In this document: positions 11,437 to 22,700 of the stretch, piece by piece
Layout: each line of letters opens with the position of its first letter
Position numbering within the stretch: position 1 is the first letter of the stretch
Assembly: GCA_024663395.1 (NCBI GenBank)
Contig: JANFAH010000008.1
Location: forward strand, 1,736,001-1,800,000
Direction of reading: 5' to 3'
Origin: Pisolithus tinctorius
Lineage: Eukaryota > Basidiomycota > Agaricomycetes > Boletales > Pisolithaceae
DNA length: 64,000 nt
Position numbers and translations under genes: made by a program
Notes under the pieces: model-generated
Databases searched by the model: none
What the model was told of the DNA's origin: nothing
Seen by the model: only the letters and a program-made list of their open reading frames with translations

Positions 11437-13892
11437 GTGATGGCTGATCCAGGCCAGTATGCTGGAGATTGTGCAAAGTTCTCTGAGTGGTGGGTGAAAA
11501 TGAAAGTATGGGTTGCACAAAACAGGACTGCATTGCTGACCCCACAAGATAAGTGCACCATTGTATGGTCTCAAATGACAGGACCTGCAGCAGGAAGGTT
11601 CACACAACTCAAGTTCTCTCTTGCCATTGTTACTGGGGTATGGCTGGACATGAGGAAGATGATTGAAGATATAGACCAGTTCTTTGCCCCACAAACCAAT
11701 GTTGAGTGGGCTAAAGCACAGATGCACAGGATGTGCCAGGGCCAAACTCACTACAAGGAGTTTTATGCCAAGTTTGAATCCCTGAAGGTACAGGGAGGTG
11801 TTACTGATGAAACAGCTGGCTTCTTATTGGAAAGCATGGTCCACCCTGCCATTGTTAAGGAAGCCCTAAGGAGGGGATACAACCAGGGAAACTACTTGCA
11901 GGTGACTGTTGCCTTCTGTGAAGTAGCACTAGCCAAGGATCACTTCAAACTCCTCTATGGCCATTATCCTGATGAACCAACCCCCTGCTCCTCCTCTTCC
12001 TTTGGCCATCCCACCTCCCCCTTCCCCTGCTTCATTCCTACCAGTCACAGCACTCCCATGGAGATTGGAGCTGCTCAGTTCCCCCATCAACCCATCCCCT
12101 CACATATTACAGTGGCTCAAAAAACTGTCTGCATGTTTGTATGTTTTACATTAGTTATGACTAAATGCAATAACCCCTAACCCTAGCCTAAACCATGAGT
12201 GTATGAAATAAGGTACTTACTCTTGGCTTTTTATTTGTCCATGAATGAAGTGATTTGGATAGGAATTGATAAAATAGCAGCCATTTGAAAATGACATGTC
12301 ATGTGGACAGTTTTTTGACTTAAAGTTTTGATTACATAGTTTTGAGTTTAACAAAGTTTAGAATGCTGTGAGGTGCTTACTAATGCTTACATGGTATATC
12401 ACATGGCCTATTTGATGATTTGTCATCATACAAACAATGCCAAACAATGAATTGGGACCATCAAGGCTCCCTCTTCTACCCCAACTCATGAAACCATCCT
12501 CCTGGCCCATTTGGGCCATTTTCTCAGAGTAATCCCCATAAATATTGGTGCCCACTACAGTAATGTCATCAGGGTACATGTCCAACACAATCAAACCCTT
12601 AAAAAATCTGCTTTCAGTCATCCCTGTGCTGTTTCCCCCACCCATACCTGACATGTTCTGCAACTAATCAGTACTGAGAATGCTTAAAAAGCCATGATGG
12701 TTAATCTGGCACTGTAAAACATGACCAATAATCCAATCACCTCTTATCTGGTGGGTTTCCACCTCAGGGGTGCTGGGTTGAGGGCTAGGGTGGACTAAAA
12801 CTCTTCATTACAGTCCAGGTGCCCTGGGGGGGATAGTCCACTGAACTATTAGGAGGGAGATTCCATCACTCCATCTAGCCCTGAGTATTACCTATGGTCT
12901 TATATGACCAAATCACCCATTCCCAGTCATCCACAGTCAGCTGAGAGCACAGTCTAGCCATGCTTCCCATGCCACCTGAAGTGCACAGGATTGTTTTGTC
13001 TCACCCCAGCATTGAAACCAGTTGTACTGTGGTGAAAATGTACTGGTTAAAAGGTGTCTTGTTTGTTCATCATCTCCTGGTGTGCTGGATTGACCTCCAT
13101 GGCATTTCCAGCATTCTCAGTACTGATTAGTTGCAGAACATGTCAGGTATGGGTGGGGGAAACAGCACAGGGATGACTGAAAGCAGATTTTTTAAGGGTT
13201 TGATTGTGTTGGACATGTACCCTGATGACATTACTGTAGTGGGCACCAATATTTATGGGGATTACTCTGAGAAAATGGCCCAAATGGGCCAGGAGGATGG
13301 TTTCATGAGTTGGGGTAGAAGAGGGAGCCTTGATGGTCCCAATTCATTGTTTGGCATTGTTTGTATGATGACAAATCATCAAATAGGCCATGTGATATAC
13401 CATGTAAGCATTAGTAAGCACCTCACAGCATTTTAAACTTTGTTAAACTCAAAACTATGTAATCAAAACTTTAAGTCAAAAAACTGTCCACATGACATGT
13501 CATTTTCAAATGGCTGCTATTTTATCAATTCCTATCCAAATCACTTCATTCATGGACAAATAAAAAGCCAAGAGTAAGTACCTTATTTCATACACTCATG
13601 GTTTAGGCTAGGGTTAGGGGTTATTGCATTTAGTCATAACTAATGTAAAACATACAAACATGCAGACAGTTTTTTGAGCCACTGTAAGTGTTTTGACTGC
13701 CAAGGGAACCACCACAAGCAAAATTGCCCTCTCACCAAGGGCAAGGATCACACTAGATCCAACATATGAGAGGTTACCTGGGAAGCCCAAGAAACAGCTC
13801 TTCACCAGATGTCATTTGAAGAAATGCAGGCCTTCTTCTATGACAAGCAGGTCAACAAGATGAAGGCCCAGGGAAAACAGTTTGGCCAGTAG
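11437..13892 (+). pseudogene. Ty3-A gag, interrupted by foldback element
   Basis: The capsid-like part contains FSEWWVKMKVWV, MTGPAAGRF and YKEFYAKFESLKVQGGVTD, typical of gypsy gag. The frame is cut at 12109 by a TA-flanked foldback element. With the element and one TA removed, the frame continues into a Cys/His knuckle KCFDCQGNHHKQNC (C-x2-C-x3-H-x4-C, one residue short of the usual spacing). After a later stop at 13767-13769, another frame gives SFEEMQAFFYDKQVNKMK, the usual gag tail, ending at 13892. Gag would form the retrotransposon particle and bind RNA through the knuckle. Confidence 0.7.
12110..13684. mobile_element. TA-flanked foldback transposon with ~577-bp inverted arms
   Basis: The element starts CAGTGGCTCAAAAAACTGTC and ends with its exact reverse complement, flanked by TA (12108-12109 and 13685-13686). 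The arms 12110-12686 and 13108-13684 look identical; a 101-codon open frame is read identically from both. Homology continues more weakly into the spacer of about 420 bp. The terminal 15 bases equal those of the Tc1-like element at 10277, so both belong to one family. I do not recognise the 101-residue arm product, and no transposase is present. Confidence 0.85.
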
Positions 13893-14017
13893 AGGATTGG
13901 ATCTCCACTGGCTATGTTTACAATAAGTTCTCTGCTTTAGGTGTTGATGATGTTTCTACTGAGCAGGATGTATGTATCTTGGAGACTACTGTACCATCTG
14001 AAGAGCCAACCCCAGTG

Positions 14018-14185
14018 GGTGCTGTAAGGAGAGAGATCTCCTTACTAGAATATTGGGTATTAATTCTTATTTTATTGTGTCTTTACTTACTGTTGTGGGC
14101 ACTATACTTGAGTAGTATAGTTCGCTTTTTGTGTGCTTAGTCCGCACTTACTTACAGTTTGTTCATACTGTAAGTTTTCACCAAT
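14018..14185. mobile_element. Small probable insertion with CpG inside Ty3-A
   Basis: A short AT-rich block beginning near TGTAAGGAGAGAGATCTCC and ending near TACTGTAAG interrupts the spacer between gag and protease. It contains CpGs, unlike its surroundings. I could not define exact ends or a target duplication. Confidence 0.3.
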
Positions 14186-14284
14186 AGATGAGTTGCCCCC
14201 AAAGATGAGAATAAGTTTAAGACCACCCCAGACTGCCCTAGACAGTTCCCTATCCCTTCCCTCACTCAGGCTATAGGAGCCCCT

Positions 14285-16315
14285 TTGGACTTACTCTCCC
14301 TTTCAGGCTCTACTACTCCATCCTCAATCCTCTCTAATACATTTCCTCACAGCATGGCTGTGGATGTAAAATTATTGGTGCTTAATTCCTCTTGTGATAA
14401 AAATAAAAACATGCCTATCCAGTCAACAAAAGAAAGCCTGAAAATAAGGTCTGCAGATCCAAAGGCAGGGTTGGAACTAGAAGTGGTGTTGGAAGGAAGA
14501 GAAAAGAAGTGGGAAGTAAAAGCACTGGTGGACTCTGGAGCAAATGACACCTTCTTGGACAAAAGGCAGGCCAATGAAAAGGATGTCCCTCTTGTCAAAC
14601 TTGGATGACCTGTTTCTGTCCTGAACATCAATGGTACCCCTAATGTCATGGGCAACATCACACATGTCACATCCCTTGTCATGAACTACCAGGGACATTG
14701 AGAGTCTGTCTGGGCATAGGTCACTACACTTGGCACTCATCCCCTCATCCTCAGTTACACTTGGCATTGGAAACACAACCCCAAGGTTTGTTGGGAAGCC
14801 AAAAAGGTAAAGCTCTCATGCTGCCCTTGCAAGTGCTATGACCTTGCCCCAAGAACAAGAAAGGAAAGATTGGCTGAAGAACAGGAGGCTCAGGACATGG
14901 AGTACCTCTACCCAAAACTTCATTCCACCAGGGTCAGGGCAGGAACTATGAAGGAACTCATCCTAAAAGAATACCACAAGCACCTCAAGGTATTCTCAAA
15001 GGAAGAGTCAGAAAGGATGCCCCTTCATAAACCATGGGACCATGCCATTGACCTAAAAGACACCTTCACTCCCAAGCATGGCCATCTCATACCCCTTTCC
15101 ACTGAGGAACAGAAGGAGGTCTCAGACTTTCTTGAGGACTGGCTACAGAAGGGATACATTTGCCCCTCAAAGTCCCCTCAAACTTCCCCAGTATTCTTTG
15201 TACCAAAGAAGGATGGGAAGAAGCATATGGTACAGGATTACCAGTACCTCAATGAGCATACAGTCAAGAATGCATACCCTCTCCCTCTCATATCTCAGCT
15301 TGTCAATAAGCTCAAGGGTTGCAAGCTCTTCACCAAGGTGGACCTTTGCTGGGGTTATAACAAAGTTCACATTAAAAAGGGAGATGAATGGAAGGCTGCT
15401 TTCATCACCCACAAGGGTGCTTATGAACCTCTGGTCATGTATTTTGGCCTCTGCAACTCCCCCTCCACCTTCCAGAACATGATGAACAATATCTTTGGAG
15501 ACATGGAGGATGTTTTGGTTGTCACATTGATGATCTCATGATCTTCACCAAGACAGATGACAAAGCAGAGCATGACAGGATCATCCTTGAGGTCCTGAAG
15601 AGGTTGGAGGAGAATGATTTGTTCATCAAGCCAGAGAAGTGCTTCTTCAAGCAGAAGAAGGCAGAGTCCTTGGGCATGGTGGTATGCACTGATGGGGTCA
15701 AGATAGACAAGAGCAAGGTCAAGGCCATAACAGAATGGCCAGTACCAACAAAGGTTCACTTGGTACAAGCTTTCTTAGGCCTGGCAAACTTCTATAGGCA
15801 CTTCATCAAGGACTTTGCTCAAATGGTTCATCCTCTCAATCACCATACCAAGAAGGACCAGCTGTGGTCATGGGGCCCCAGAGAACAGAAGGCCTTTGAT
15901 GACTTAAAATTTGCATTCATGACTGCCCCTGTCCTTGCCTTCCCTGATCAAGACCACAAGTTTCATTTGGAGACTGAGTTTCAGACTTTGCAACCAGAGC
16001 CATCCTCTCTGTAAAATTCAAAGATGATCTTTGGTGCACTGTTGCCTACTACTCCCATTCCATGTCTCCTCCTGAACAAAACTATCAGGTCTTCAACAAG
16101 GAGATGCTTGCTATCATTCATGCCTTGGAAAGCTGGCAACACTACTTGGAGGCTACCCATTCCCAGTTTGAAATCTGGACAGATCACTCCAACCTCCAGT
16201 ACTTCATGCAGGCACAACCATCAGGCATGTTGGGCCCAGTATCTCTCCAGGTTCAACTACAAGCTGGTGTATAATCCTGGCTTGTCCATGGCCAAGGCTG
16301 ATGCATGGTCTTGAA
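14285..16315 (+). pseudogene. Ty3-A protease, reverse transcriptase and RNase H
   Basis: Protease: ALVDSGANDTFLD (about 14520-14560), the retroviral-type Asp protease motif. RT from about 14870: HAIDLKDTFTPKHGHLIPLS, FFVPKKDGKKHMVQDYQYLN, FTKVDLCWGYNKVHIKKGD and FGLCNSPSTFQNMMNNIFGD. The catalytic Y-x-D-D box is broken by a one-base loss near 15522-15530: HIDDLMIF appears in a new frame from about 15538. The RT thumb (LFIKPEKCFF...) follows, then RNase H in shifting frames (NYQVFNKEMLAIIHALESW, WTDHSNLQYFMQ). With at least two frameshifts it cannot make an active enzyme. Confidence 0.85.
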
Positions 16316-16395
16316 GAGAGAATCATGAGCAGGAGGTAAAGGCAGACAGTCAGGGCATTACTCTCCTTGACCCTTCAAAGGTTGCTTCTGCTCTG

Positions 16396-17422
16396 GTGAT
16401 TGGAGAGGATACAGACCTTGCCTTGAAGTCAGCTTCATTGGCTATGCCTCAGCCAGAAGGCTCAGTTCTCCAGGAGGGCCTCTACATTTGTGAAGGGAGG
16501 GTTTACATCCCACCAGCTGTTTGCATCCATTGCCTGGAAAAACACCATGATACTCCTGTAGTTGGCCACCCAGGTTGGAAGAAAACTCTGGAGCTCATTT
16601 CCTGCAACTACATCTGGCCTGGGATGACTGCCTCTGTAAAGGAGTATGTGGCTGCATGCCACTGCTGCCAAATGACCAAGAACTCAAGAACTCCTCCTTG
16701 TTGGAGTTTGACATATTTACCTTAGTCATGTTCCAGTAAGCACAGCATTATGTAATCAAAAAAGCGTACACTTTGCAGTTACTTATTTACCTGCACCTCA
16801 GCTCCAACCAACTTGAAGTCTGAGGTGAGACTCATACATTCTTTCTATAGGACATTTACTTATCTACCTAGAATAATCCTTTCTTTCAGTTCAGTACTTG
16901 ACTCCCTCTGCAGTTCATCAACCTTCAAAACTCCTGCTGGCAAGCTCCTTCCTAACCCTGTCCCCAAACAACCCTGGACTGATGTCTCAGTGAATTTCAT
17001 GGAGTTACCAGATGCCCAAGATTTCAACAACATTATGGTAGTGGTTGACAGGTTTTCAAAGGAGGTGGTCTTTGCACCAACCACTAAAGAGGTTTCCTCC
17101 CTCCAGACTGCAGAACTCTTCAGAGATCATGTCTGGACCCAACATGGTCTCCCCTCATCCATCATATCTGACCAAGGTCCTCAGTTCACTAGTGCATTCA
17201 CTAAGGATCTCTGCAAAATGCTTGGGATCAAACCTAATCTCTCTACCACCTTCCACCCACAAACTGATGGCCAAACTGAACATCTCAATCAGGATCTCCA
17301 GCAGTACCTTTGTTTGTTTGTAAATGACAGACAGAACTCCTGGCCTTCATGGTTAAAGGTTGCACAGTTCTCATACAACAATAAGTGACAGGAGTCCACT
17401 GAGAGGTCCCTCTTTTTGGTTA
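16396..17422 (+). pseudogene. Ty3-A integrase, N-terminal and core part
   Basis: The zinc-binding module is visible as HDTPVVGHPGWKKT...CNYIWPGM....CHCCQMTK (HHCC). A 233-bp insertion at 16696-16928 splits the linker. The core follows with DVSVNFMELP (first Asp), IISDQGPQFTSAF (second Asp) and HPQTDGQTEHLNQ (Glu retained). The frame then meets a TGA and the Ty3-B insertion at 17423; it resumes at 25632. Confidence 0.85.
16696..16928. mobile_element. 233-bp insertion in integrase linker
   Basis: AACTCCT occurs on both sides (16689-16695 and 16929-16935). Removing the insert and one copy rejoins the integrase frame as NSRTPAGKLLPNP. It contains a CpG where its host has none. No clear terminal inverted repeats or ORF; class unknown. 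Confidence 0.55.
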
Positions 17423-18136
17423 TGTCAAGTCCAGGCCTACTCCGACCAACTCCGACGCTATATAAGGTCTAGAGGAGGGTCCGGAAGCAAGTCTGACACA
17501 CAGGAACAGAACTCCGACTAGCGGAGTGGTGGCAGGAACGAAGTCCGCCGAGACAGAGGCAGAGCGGAGTGAGGGCATCGGGTTTAGCTCGTGCGCTACC
17601 CCCTTGCACAATCTCAGCCCTTGTATTTCAGAGGGAGAGTATAGACAGAAGGTTGGAGGTAAGTCCAACAGACAGAAGACGGAGTCAGGAGGAGTAGGAA
17701 CTAAGTTGATATTCGTAATGAAGAACAGCGGAGTACAGTACATGCTTTTATACTGCTACAGAGGTACAGTAACCGGAATCGGAACTGACATATGGAGACC
17801 CATAAATTTTCAAGTAAAACTTCCTGGACAACGAATGAAGGGTAGATGGAGGACATACGAACGGGTAACACTGAACATCCAGAAAAGGAAATAGTCCAGG
17901 CGCTGGACCATGCGGTGAGTGCGCTGCGGAGTACCTGACTGCGAAGGTAGTCACATGACCCCTCAGAGGACGGACCGCTTGGTCCGGTAGGAGAGCAACA
18001 CAAGTCCGACAGCAGTCGGAGCGGAGATGGTTCGCAACCAACAGAAGTTGGGTGGAGTTGGTGTGGAGTGAGCGGATGACCGGCGGAAAAGGTTGCAGAG
18101 TGAGCAAAGACCTATGATGAACGCACGGTTATGACA
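17423..18136 (-). repeat. LTR of Ty3-B (functional 3' LTR)
   Basis: 714 bp, TG...CA, with a TATATAAGG-like box near 17460. It differs from its partner LTR almost only at CpG-type sites. Confidence 0.92.
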
Positions 18137-18328
18137 GTGCCCCCCCCTTAGGGCCTGAACCCCTGAAGGCTGCATGTACGGGACAAGATCAACATGAGTT
18201 GATCATTTGAAATTATTTTGATGCCTCGAGGATGATGGCTTTAGCCGCAGCGGAGCTCCATCGGAGTTCGAAGTACTGCTTAAAAACACGTGTTAGGGTA
18301 CCGAACCTTCGTACCTTCTTCCCTCATC

Positions 18329-19552
18329 ATGCCTTCCCAGTGCCAGAGCAAGACCCCCCAACCAACCCCTGGCCACGTCCATGACTACTCTCAAGTTGCA
18401 GATGAGGAGCTGGTCATTCTGACTGACGACTCCACTGACACCGAACGAGAGAAGTCCGCGGAGAAGGCACGCCGATGAGAGGAGGTCAAGTGGAGGGAGA
18501 GAGAGCGCAAGGCCAAGCGTGAGGAGGCCAAGAAGTGGAAGGCGGAGGAGGAGAGACTGGAGGCAGAGCGGAAGAAGAGAGCGGAGGAGGAAGAGGAGGC
18601 TCGAAGGAAGAAGGCAGCAGAGGAGGAGGCAGAAAGACAGAGGCAGAGAGCCTCTCAAGAGAGGGCCCAGGCCAGGCAGGATGAGGCCGCACAGAGGTGA
18701 GCAGCAGACCACCGCGAGTCAGGCAGAGCTGACCCATTTTTTTTGACCTTATTCTATTTTAGGTTAACCGGCGCGGTGTACGACGTCAACACCGCCCAGA
18801 AGGTCCCTGGGGCCTCCATGGTGGTCACCGCCACCAGGCGGCCCCCCTGCACTCGCTATGTAGCGAGCCTGACCGCCAGGCAGTGCGAGCCAGGACAAGG
18901 CAAGACCAGGGCCTGTGTGCCCTGTCACAAGAAGAAAAAGGTATGTAGTTGGATGAGGGAGGATGCAGTGGCAGGGCCATTGCAGAAGAGAGTGGGGACA
19001 GGAAGCTCCCGAGGGGAGAAGAAGAAGGTACTGCAAGGGAAGGGGAAGGAGAGAGCGACGGAAACGGAAGAGGCGGACAACGAGCAGGAGGCCGGCAGAG
19101 AGGAAGATGAACCAGCAACCCCGCTCGAGGGTCCCTCTGGTGCGAGAGTCCACATGCGGTGGGCGGAGTGGGAGTGGGAGCAGCAGCTGCAGGCCATGGA
19201 GAGACAGGCCAAAGTGCACGAGACCGCTGCACTGGCCTTCGAGAGGATGGCAGAGGCAGTGGAGTGGATGGCGGTGGCTGCAGAGCGGACAGCCGACGAG
19301 TGGGTGCTGTACCACGCCTGGGCAGAGTGGGTGGAGATGAGGAGGAGGGAGGATGCACGAGAGGCCAGGATGGCTGAGCTCGAGTGCACAGGTGGCAGTT
19401 GGAAGAGGCCTGAGTCGGAGGTGGTGGAGAAACAGCAAGAGGAGGCGGATGAAGGTGTGGAGGGGGATAACGAGGAAGAGGGAGAAGTTGGAGGAGAGAA
19501 GGAAGGTGGAGAAGAACAGGAGGGTGGCGGAGGACAAGCGATGGAAGAGTAG
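18329..19552 (+). pseudogene. Antisense accessory ORF of Ty3-B (coiled coil plus Cys motif), one stop
   Basis: It runs opposite to gag-pol, between the LTR and the chromodomain. Exon 1 starts MPSQCQSKTPQPTPGHV, has an acidic stretch (DEELVILTDDSTDTE), then an in-frame TGA after KARR. The frame then continues as a long charged coiled coil (REERKAKR-type, E/K/R/A-rich) to a donor at about 18698 (CAGAG|GTGAGC). After an intron ending TTTTAG (about 18762), exon 2 gives LTGAVYDV, then CEPGQGKTRACVPCHKKKKVC, a C-x2-C-x6-C pattern like half of a Zn2Cys6 cluster, and a Trp/Ala/Glu-rich helical C-terminus. Without the TGA (CGA is the simplest ancestor) the protein would be about 385 residues. Such proteins accompany many agaricomycete retroelements; function unknown. 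Confidence 0.6.
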
Positions 19553-19746
19553 AGTAGTTTTGTTTTTCTTTTTTTTTTTTTTTTTTGTCTTTAGTTTGTA
19601 TATTTTGTAATACTACGAGATAGACTTGTGATTTTGTTTGTGACTCTGAGAAGTGAAACAGATAAGCGGAGAAAATTCTAAAGTACTTAAGGTAGTTCGG
19701 TAAGAGGCAGAGTTGGCCCGTGGAGGAGGTTTATGTAGGCGGAGTA

Positions 19747-22700
19747 TTATGGCAGAGGTTGGTATGGGCCAGGTTTGTGTGGATAGCATTCATGGAAAGC
19801 AGATACTATGTCAGAAGTGTGATCTAGCTCAGTTGCAAGCAACCAAGAGGTCTCTTCATCGGTGTTCTCGTAACCAGCCCAGCAGACTAGATACAAGAGT
19901 TGACAATGGCGGCGACGGTGGTCCACCTTAGAGTCGAGTATCTCTGATACCTCGTACTCAAGGTCACCATCGACATCCACTGGCGGAGGTGGAGGTTGTT
20001 GTCAGTTTGGGAAAGGGTTAGCTGCTGTGGCTTCCAGTTGTGAGACATGGAAGACCGGGTGTACCGAGCACATAGAGTCAGGGAGATTAAGGGTGACAGA
20101 ATGCATACCTGGCCTGGCCAGGATGGTGAACGGACCTAAGTACTTTTCGGAGAGTTTTTCCGAAGGACGAGTGGAGCGGAAGTACTTGGCTTTGATGTAG
20201 GCCTGTTCTCCAACCTTGAACTCAGGCGGAGGTATGCGTTTCGCATCTGCTGGACCCTGGTAGCGCTGTTGAGTGGCAGACATTTCAGAGCAGAGGAAGT
20301 CATGAAGGGCGGAGAGCTCGACGACATAGTCATGAGCCCTTGGAGAAGTGAAGTCTTGGTCAGGGACCACAGACAGGTTTGGATGGTATCCCTTGTTAGT
20401 GAAGAAGGGAGAGACTCCAGTAGTTGCACTTGGTGCATTGTTGAAAGCGAACTCCACTAGAGGTAACAGCTCAGCCCAGTTGTCTTGTTGGTAGTTACAG
20501 TAAACACGAAGGTACTGTTCGAGGGTCTGGTTCATTCGCTTGGTCTGGCCATCGCCTTCAGGGTGGTAACCTGAAGTGAAGTGAAGACGCATATCAAGGG
20601 CCTTTCCTAGAGAGTGGAAGAAGTGTGAGACGAACTCAGGACCTCTGTCGGAGGTGACATTAGCTGGTACTCTGTGCTTGGAGAAGACATGGGTAAGGAA
20701 GAGCTTAGTGAGTTCGGCGGAGGTGACAGAGTCATGGGTGGGGATGAACACCACTTGCTTTGAGAGGCGGTCCACTACCACGAGTATGGTGGAGTAGCCA
20801 TCGGAGTTGGGGAGATGTTTGATGAAGTCCATGGAGATGGAGTTCCAAGGTCTCTCTGGGATGGGGAGTTGCTTCAGTAGACCATAAGGGCGGTGGTGCG
20901 GAGTTTTGCTCCGTCCACAGGTGGTGCAAGACCTGACGTACTCCTTCACATCGGAGTGGAGGTTGGGCCACACGTAGTCCCTGCGGACGAGTTCTAGGGT
21001 GTGGTTTTGCCTGAAATGGCCTGCTAGAGGATGATCATGCTTGAACTGAAGCACTCGGAGGCGGAGGTCATCAATGTCAGGGACAAAGATACGACCGTCA
21101 AGGCAGAGTAGACCGTCGGAGTCCAGGGACCACCAAGGCTTAGTCGGAGTTGGAAGATGGCTGGCGGAGACAGGATCAGAGGGTAGGGCGGAGATGATGT
21201 CGGAGTGCAAGCACTCAACATCGAAGACCATGGCGGTGCGGAGCACAGGTGTCATGAGGGTAGTGGTACAGAGGGACGACACGAGTTGCTCCTGTGTAAA
21301 CATAGGGCGGAGATTGTGAGGATTTACCTGCACGTAGTCCCTATCCCCCCCTTTTGGGTAGACGTCCCAATGTCGTGTAAGTGCATCAGGTTTGGCTCCT
21401 AAGCAGCCAGGTCGGAAGCGGATGGAAAGATTAAATTGCGAAAGGTACTCCGACCAGCGGGCCTGCCAATGGGTGAGAACCTTAGAAGTGGAAAAGTACT
21501 CAAGGTTTTTGTGGTCCGTCACCACGTCGACAGGCAAGGCAGAACCTTCTAGGTAATGCCGCCAGTGGCGGAAAGCCTCAAAGATAGCCAACAGCTCCTT
21601 GTCGTGGGTATCATAGTTGAGTTCTGGCGCGGTCATGGTGCGAGAGTAGAAAGCGACTGGGCGGAGTTCACTGTCAGAGCAGGTGATCAACAAAATGCCA
21701 GCAATGGCATAGTCGGAGGCGTCGGTTTCCACTGTAAGCGGAGCGTCAGGAACCCAGTGAGTGAGAATAGGAGCGGAGCTGAAGGCATCCTTCAGGCAGA
21801 GGAAAGTGGAGCAGCACTCCTCGGAAAAGTTCCAAGGAGCACCCTTTTGCGTGAGGCGAGTGAGCAGAACAACGATGTCGGAGTAGTTATTAATGAATCG
21901 TCTGTAGAAATTTGCGAAGCTGAGGAAAGACTGGATGTCTTGCACCTTCCACAGCTCAGGCCAGTTGCGGACTGCCTGAACCTTCTCAGCGGACATGGTG
22001 AGACCGGAGGGAGAAAGAACATAACCGAGGTACTCGACGGAGTCGGAGTGAAACTCGCACTTCTCCGGCTTGGCATAAAGGCCATGCTTTCGAAGGCGGC
22101 GGAGTACCTCTTTTATGTGTTCGCAATGCAACTCCATGTCCTGCGAATAGATTAGGATGTCATCGAGGTATACCACGACGCAGACATCGAGCATGTCTGC
22201 AAAGATGTTATTGACAAATCACTGGAAAGCCGCAGGCACGTTAGTCAGACTGAATGGCATCACCCACCACTCGTAAGAACCATAATGAGTGCGGAAAGCC
22301 GTTTTCCATTCATCTCCGTCTGCTATGTGGACCAGATGATGGGCATGGCGGAGATCGATCTTGGTGTAGACTTTAGCGTGGCTTGGAGAGTCAAGTAGGT
22401 TGGAGATGAGCGGCAGCAGATAGCAGTCTTTTTTCGTGATTTTATTGAGTCCTCGATAGTCAACGCAGAGGCGGAGTGAGCTGTCCTTCTTTTTTACAAA
22501 GAGGACAGGGGCACCATGAGCGGAGGTGGATTGTTTGATGAAGCCGTAGCCAAGATGCTCGTCAATAAAGGTGCGGAGAGCTTCAAGCTCTGGTGGAGAA
22601 AGAGAGTAGATTGTACCAATGGGCGGAGAAGCCCCTTCCTCGAGGTCAATCTTGAGATTGAACGAGCAGTGTGGCGGAAGTTCAGTGGCCTTGTCTTTAC

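Noticed and set aside
12175..12200. Telomere-like CCCTAACCCTA
   Set aside because: Only about one and a half units, present in both arms of the foldback element; not a telomere.
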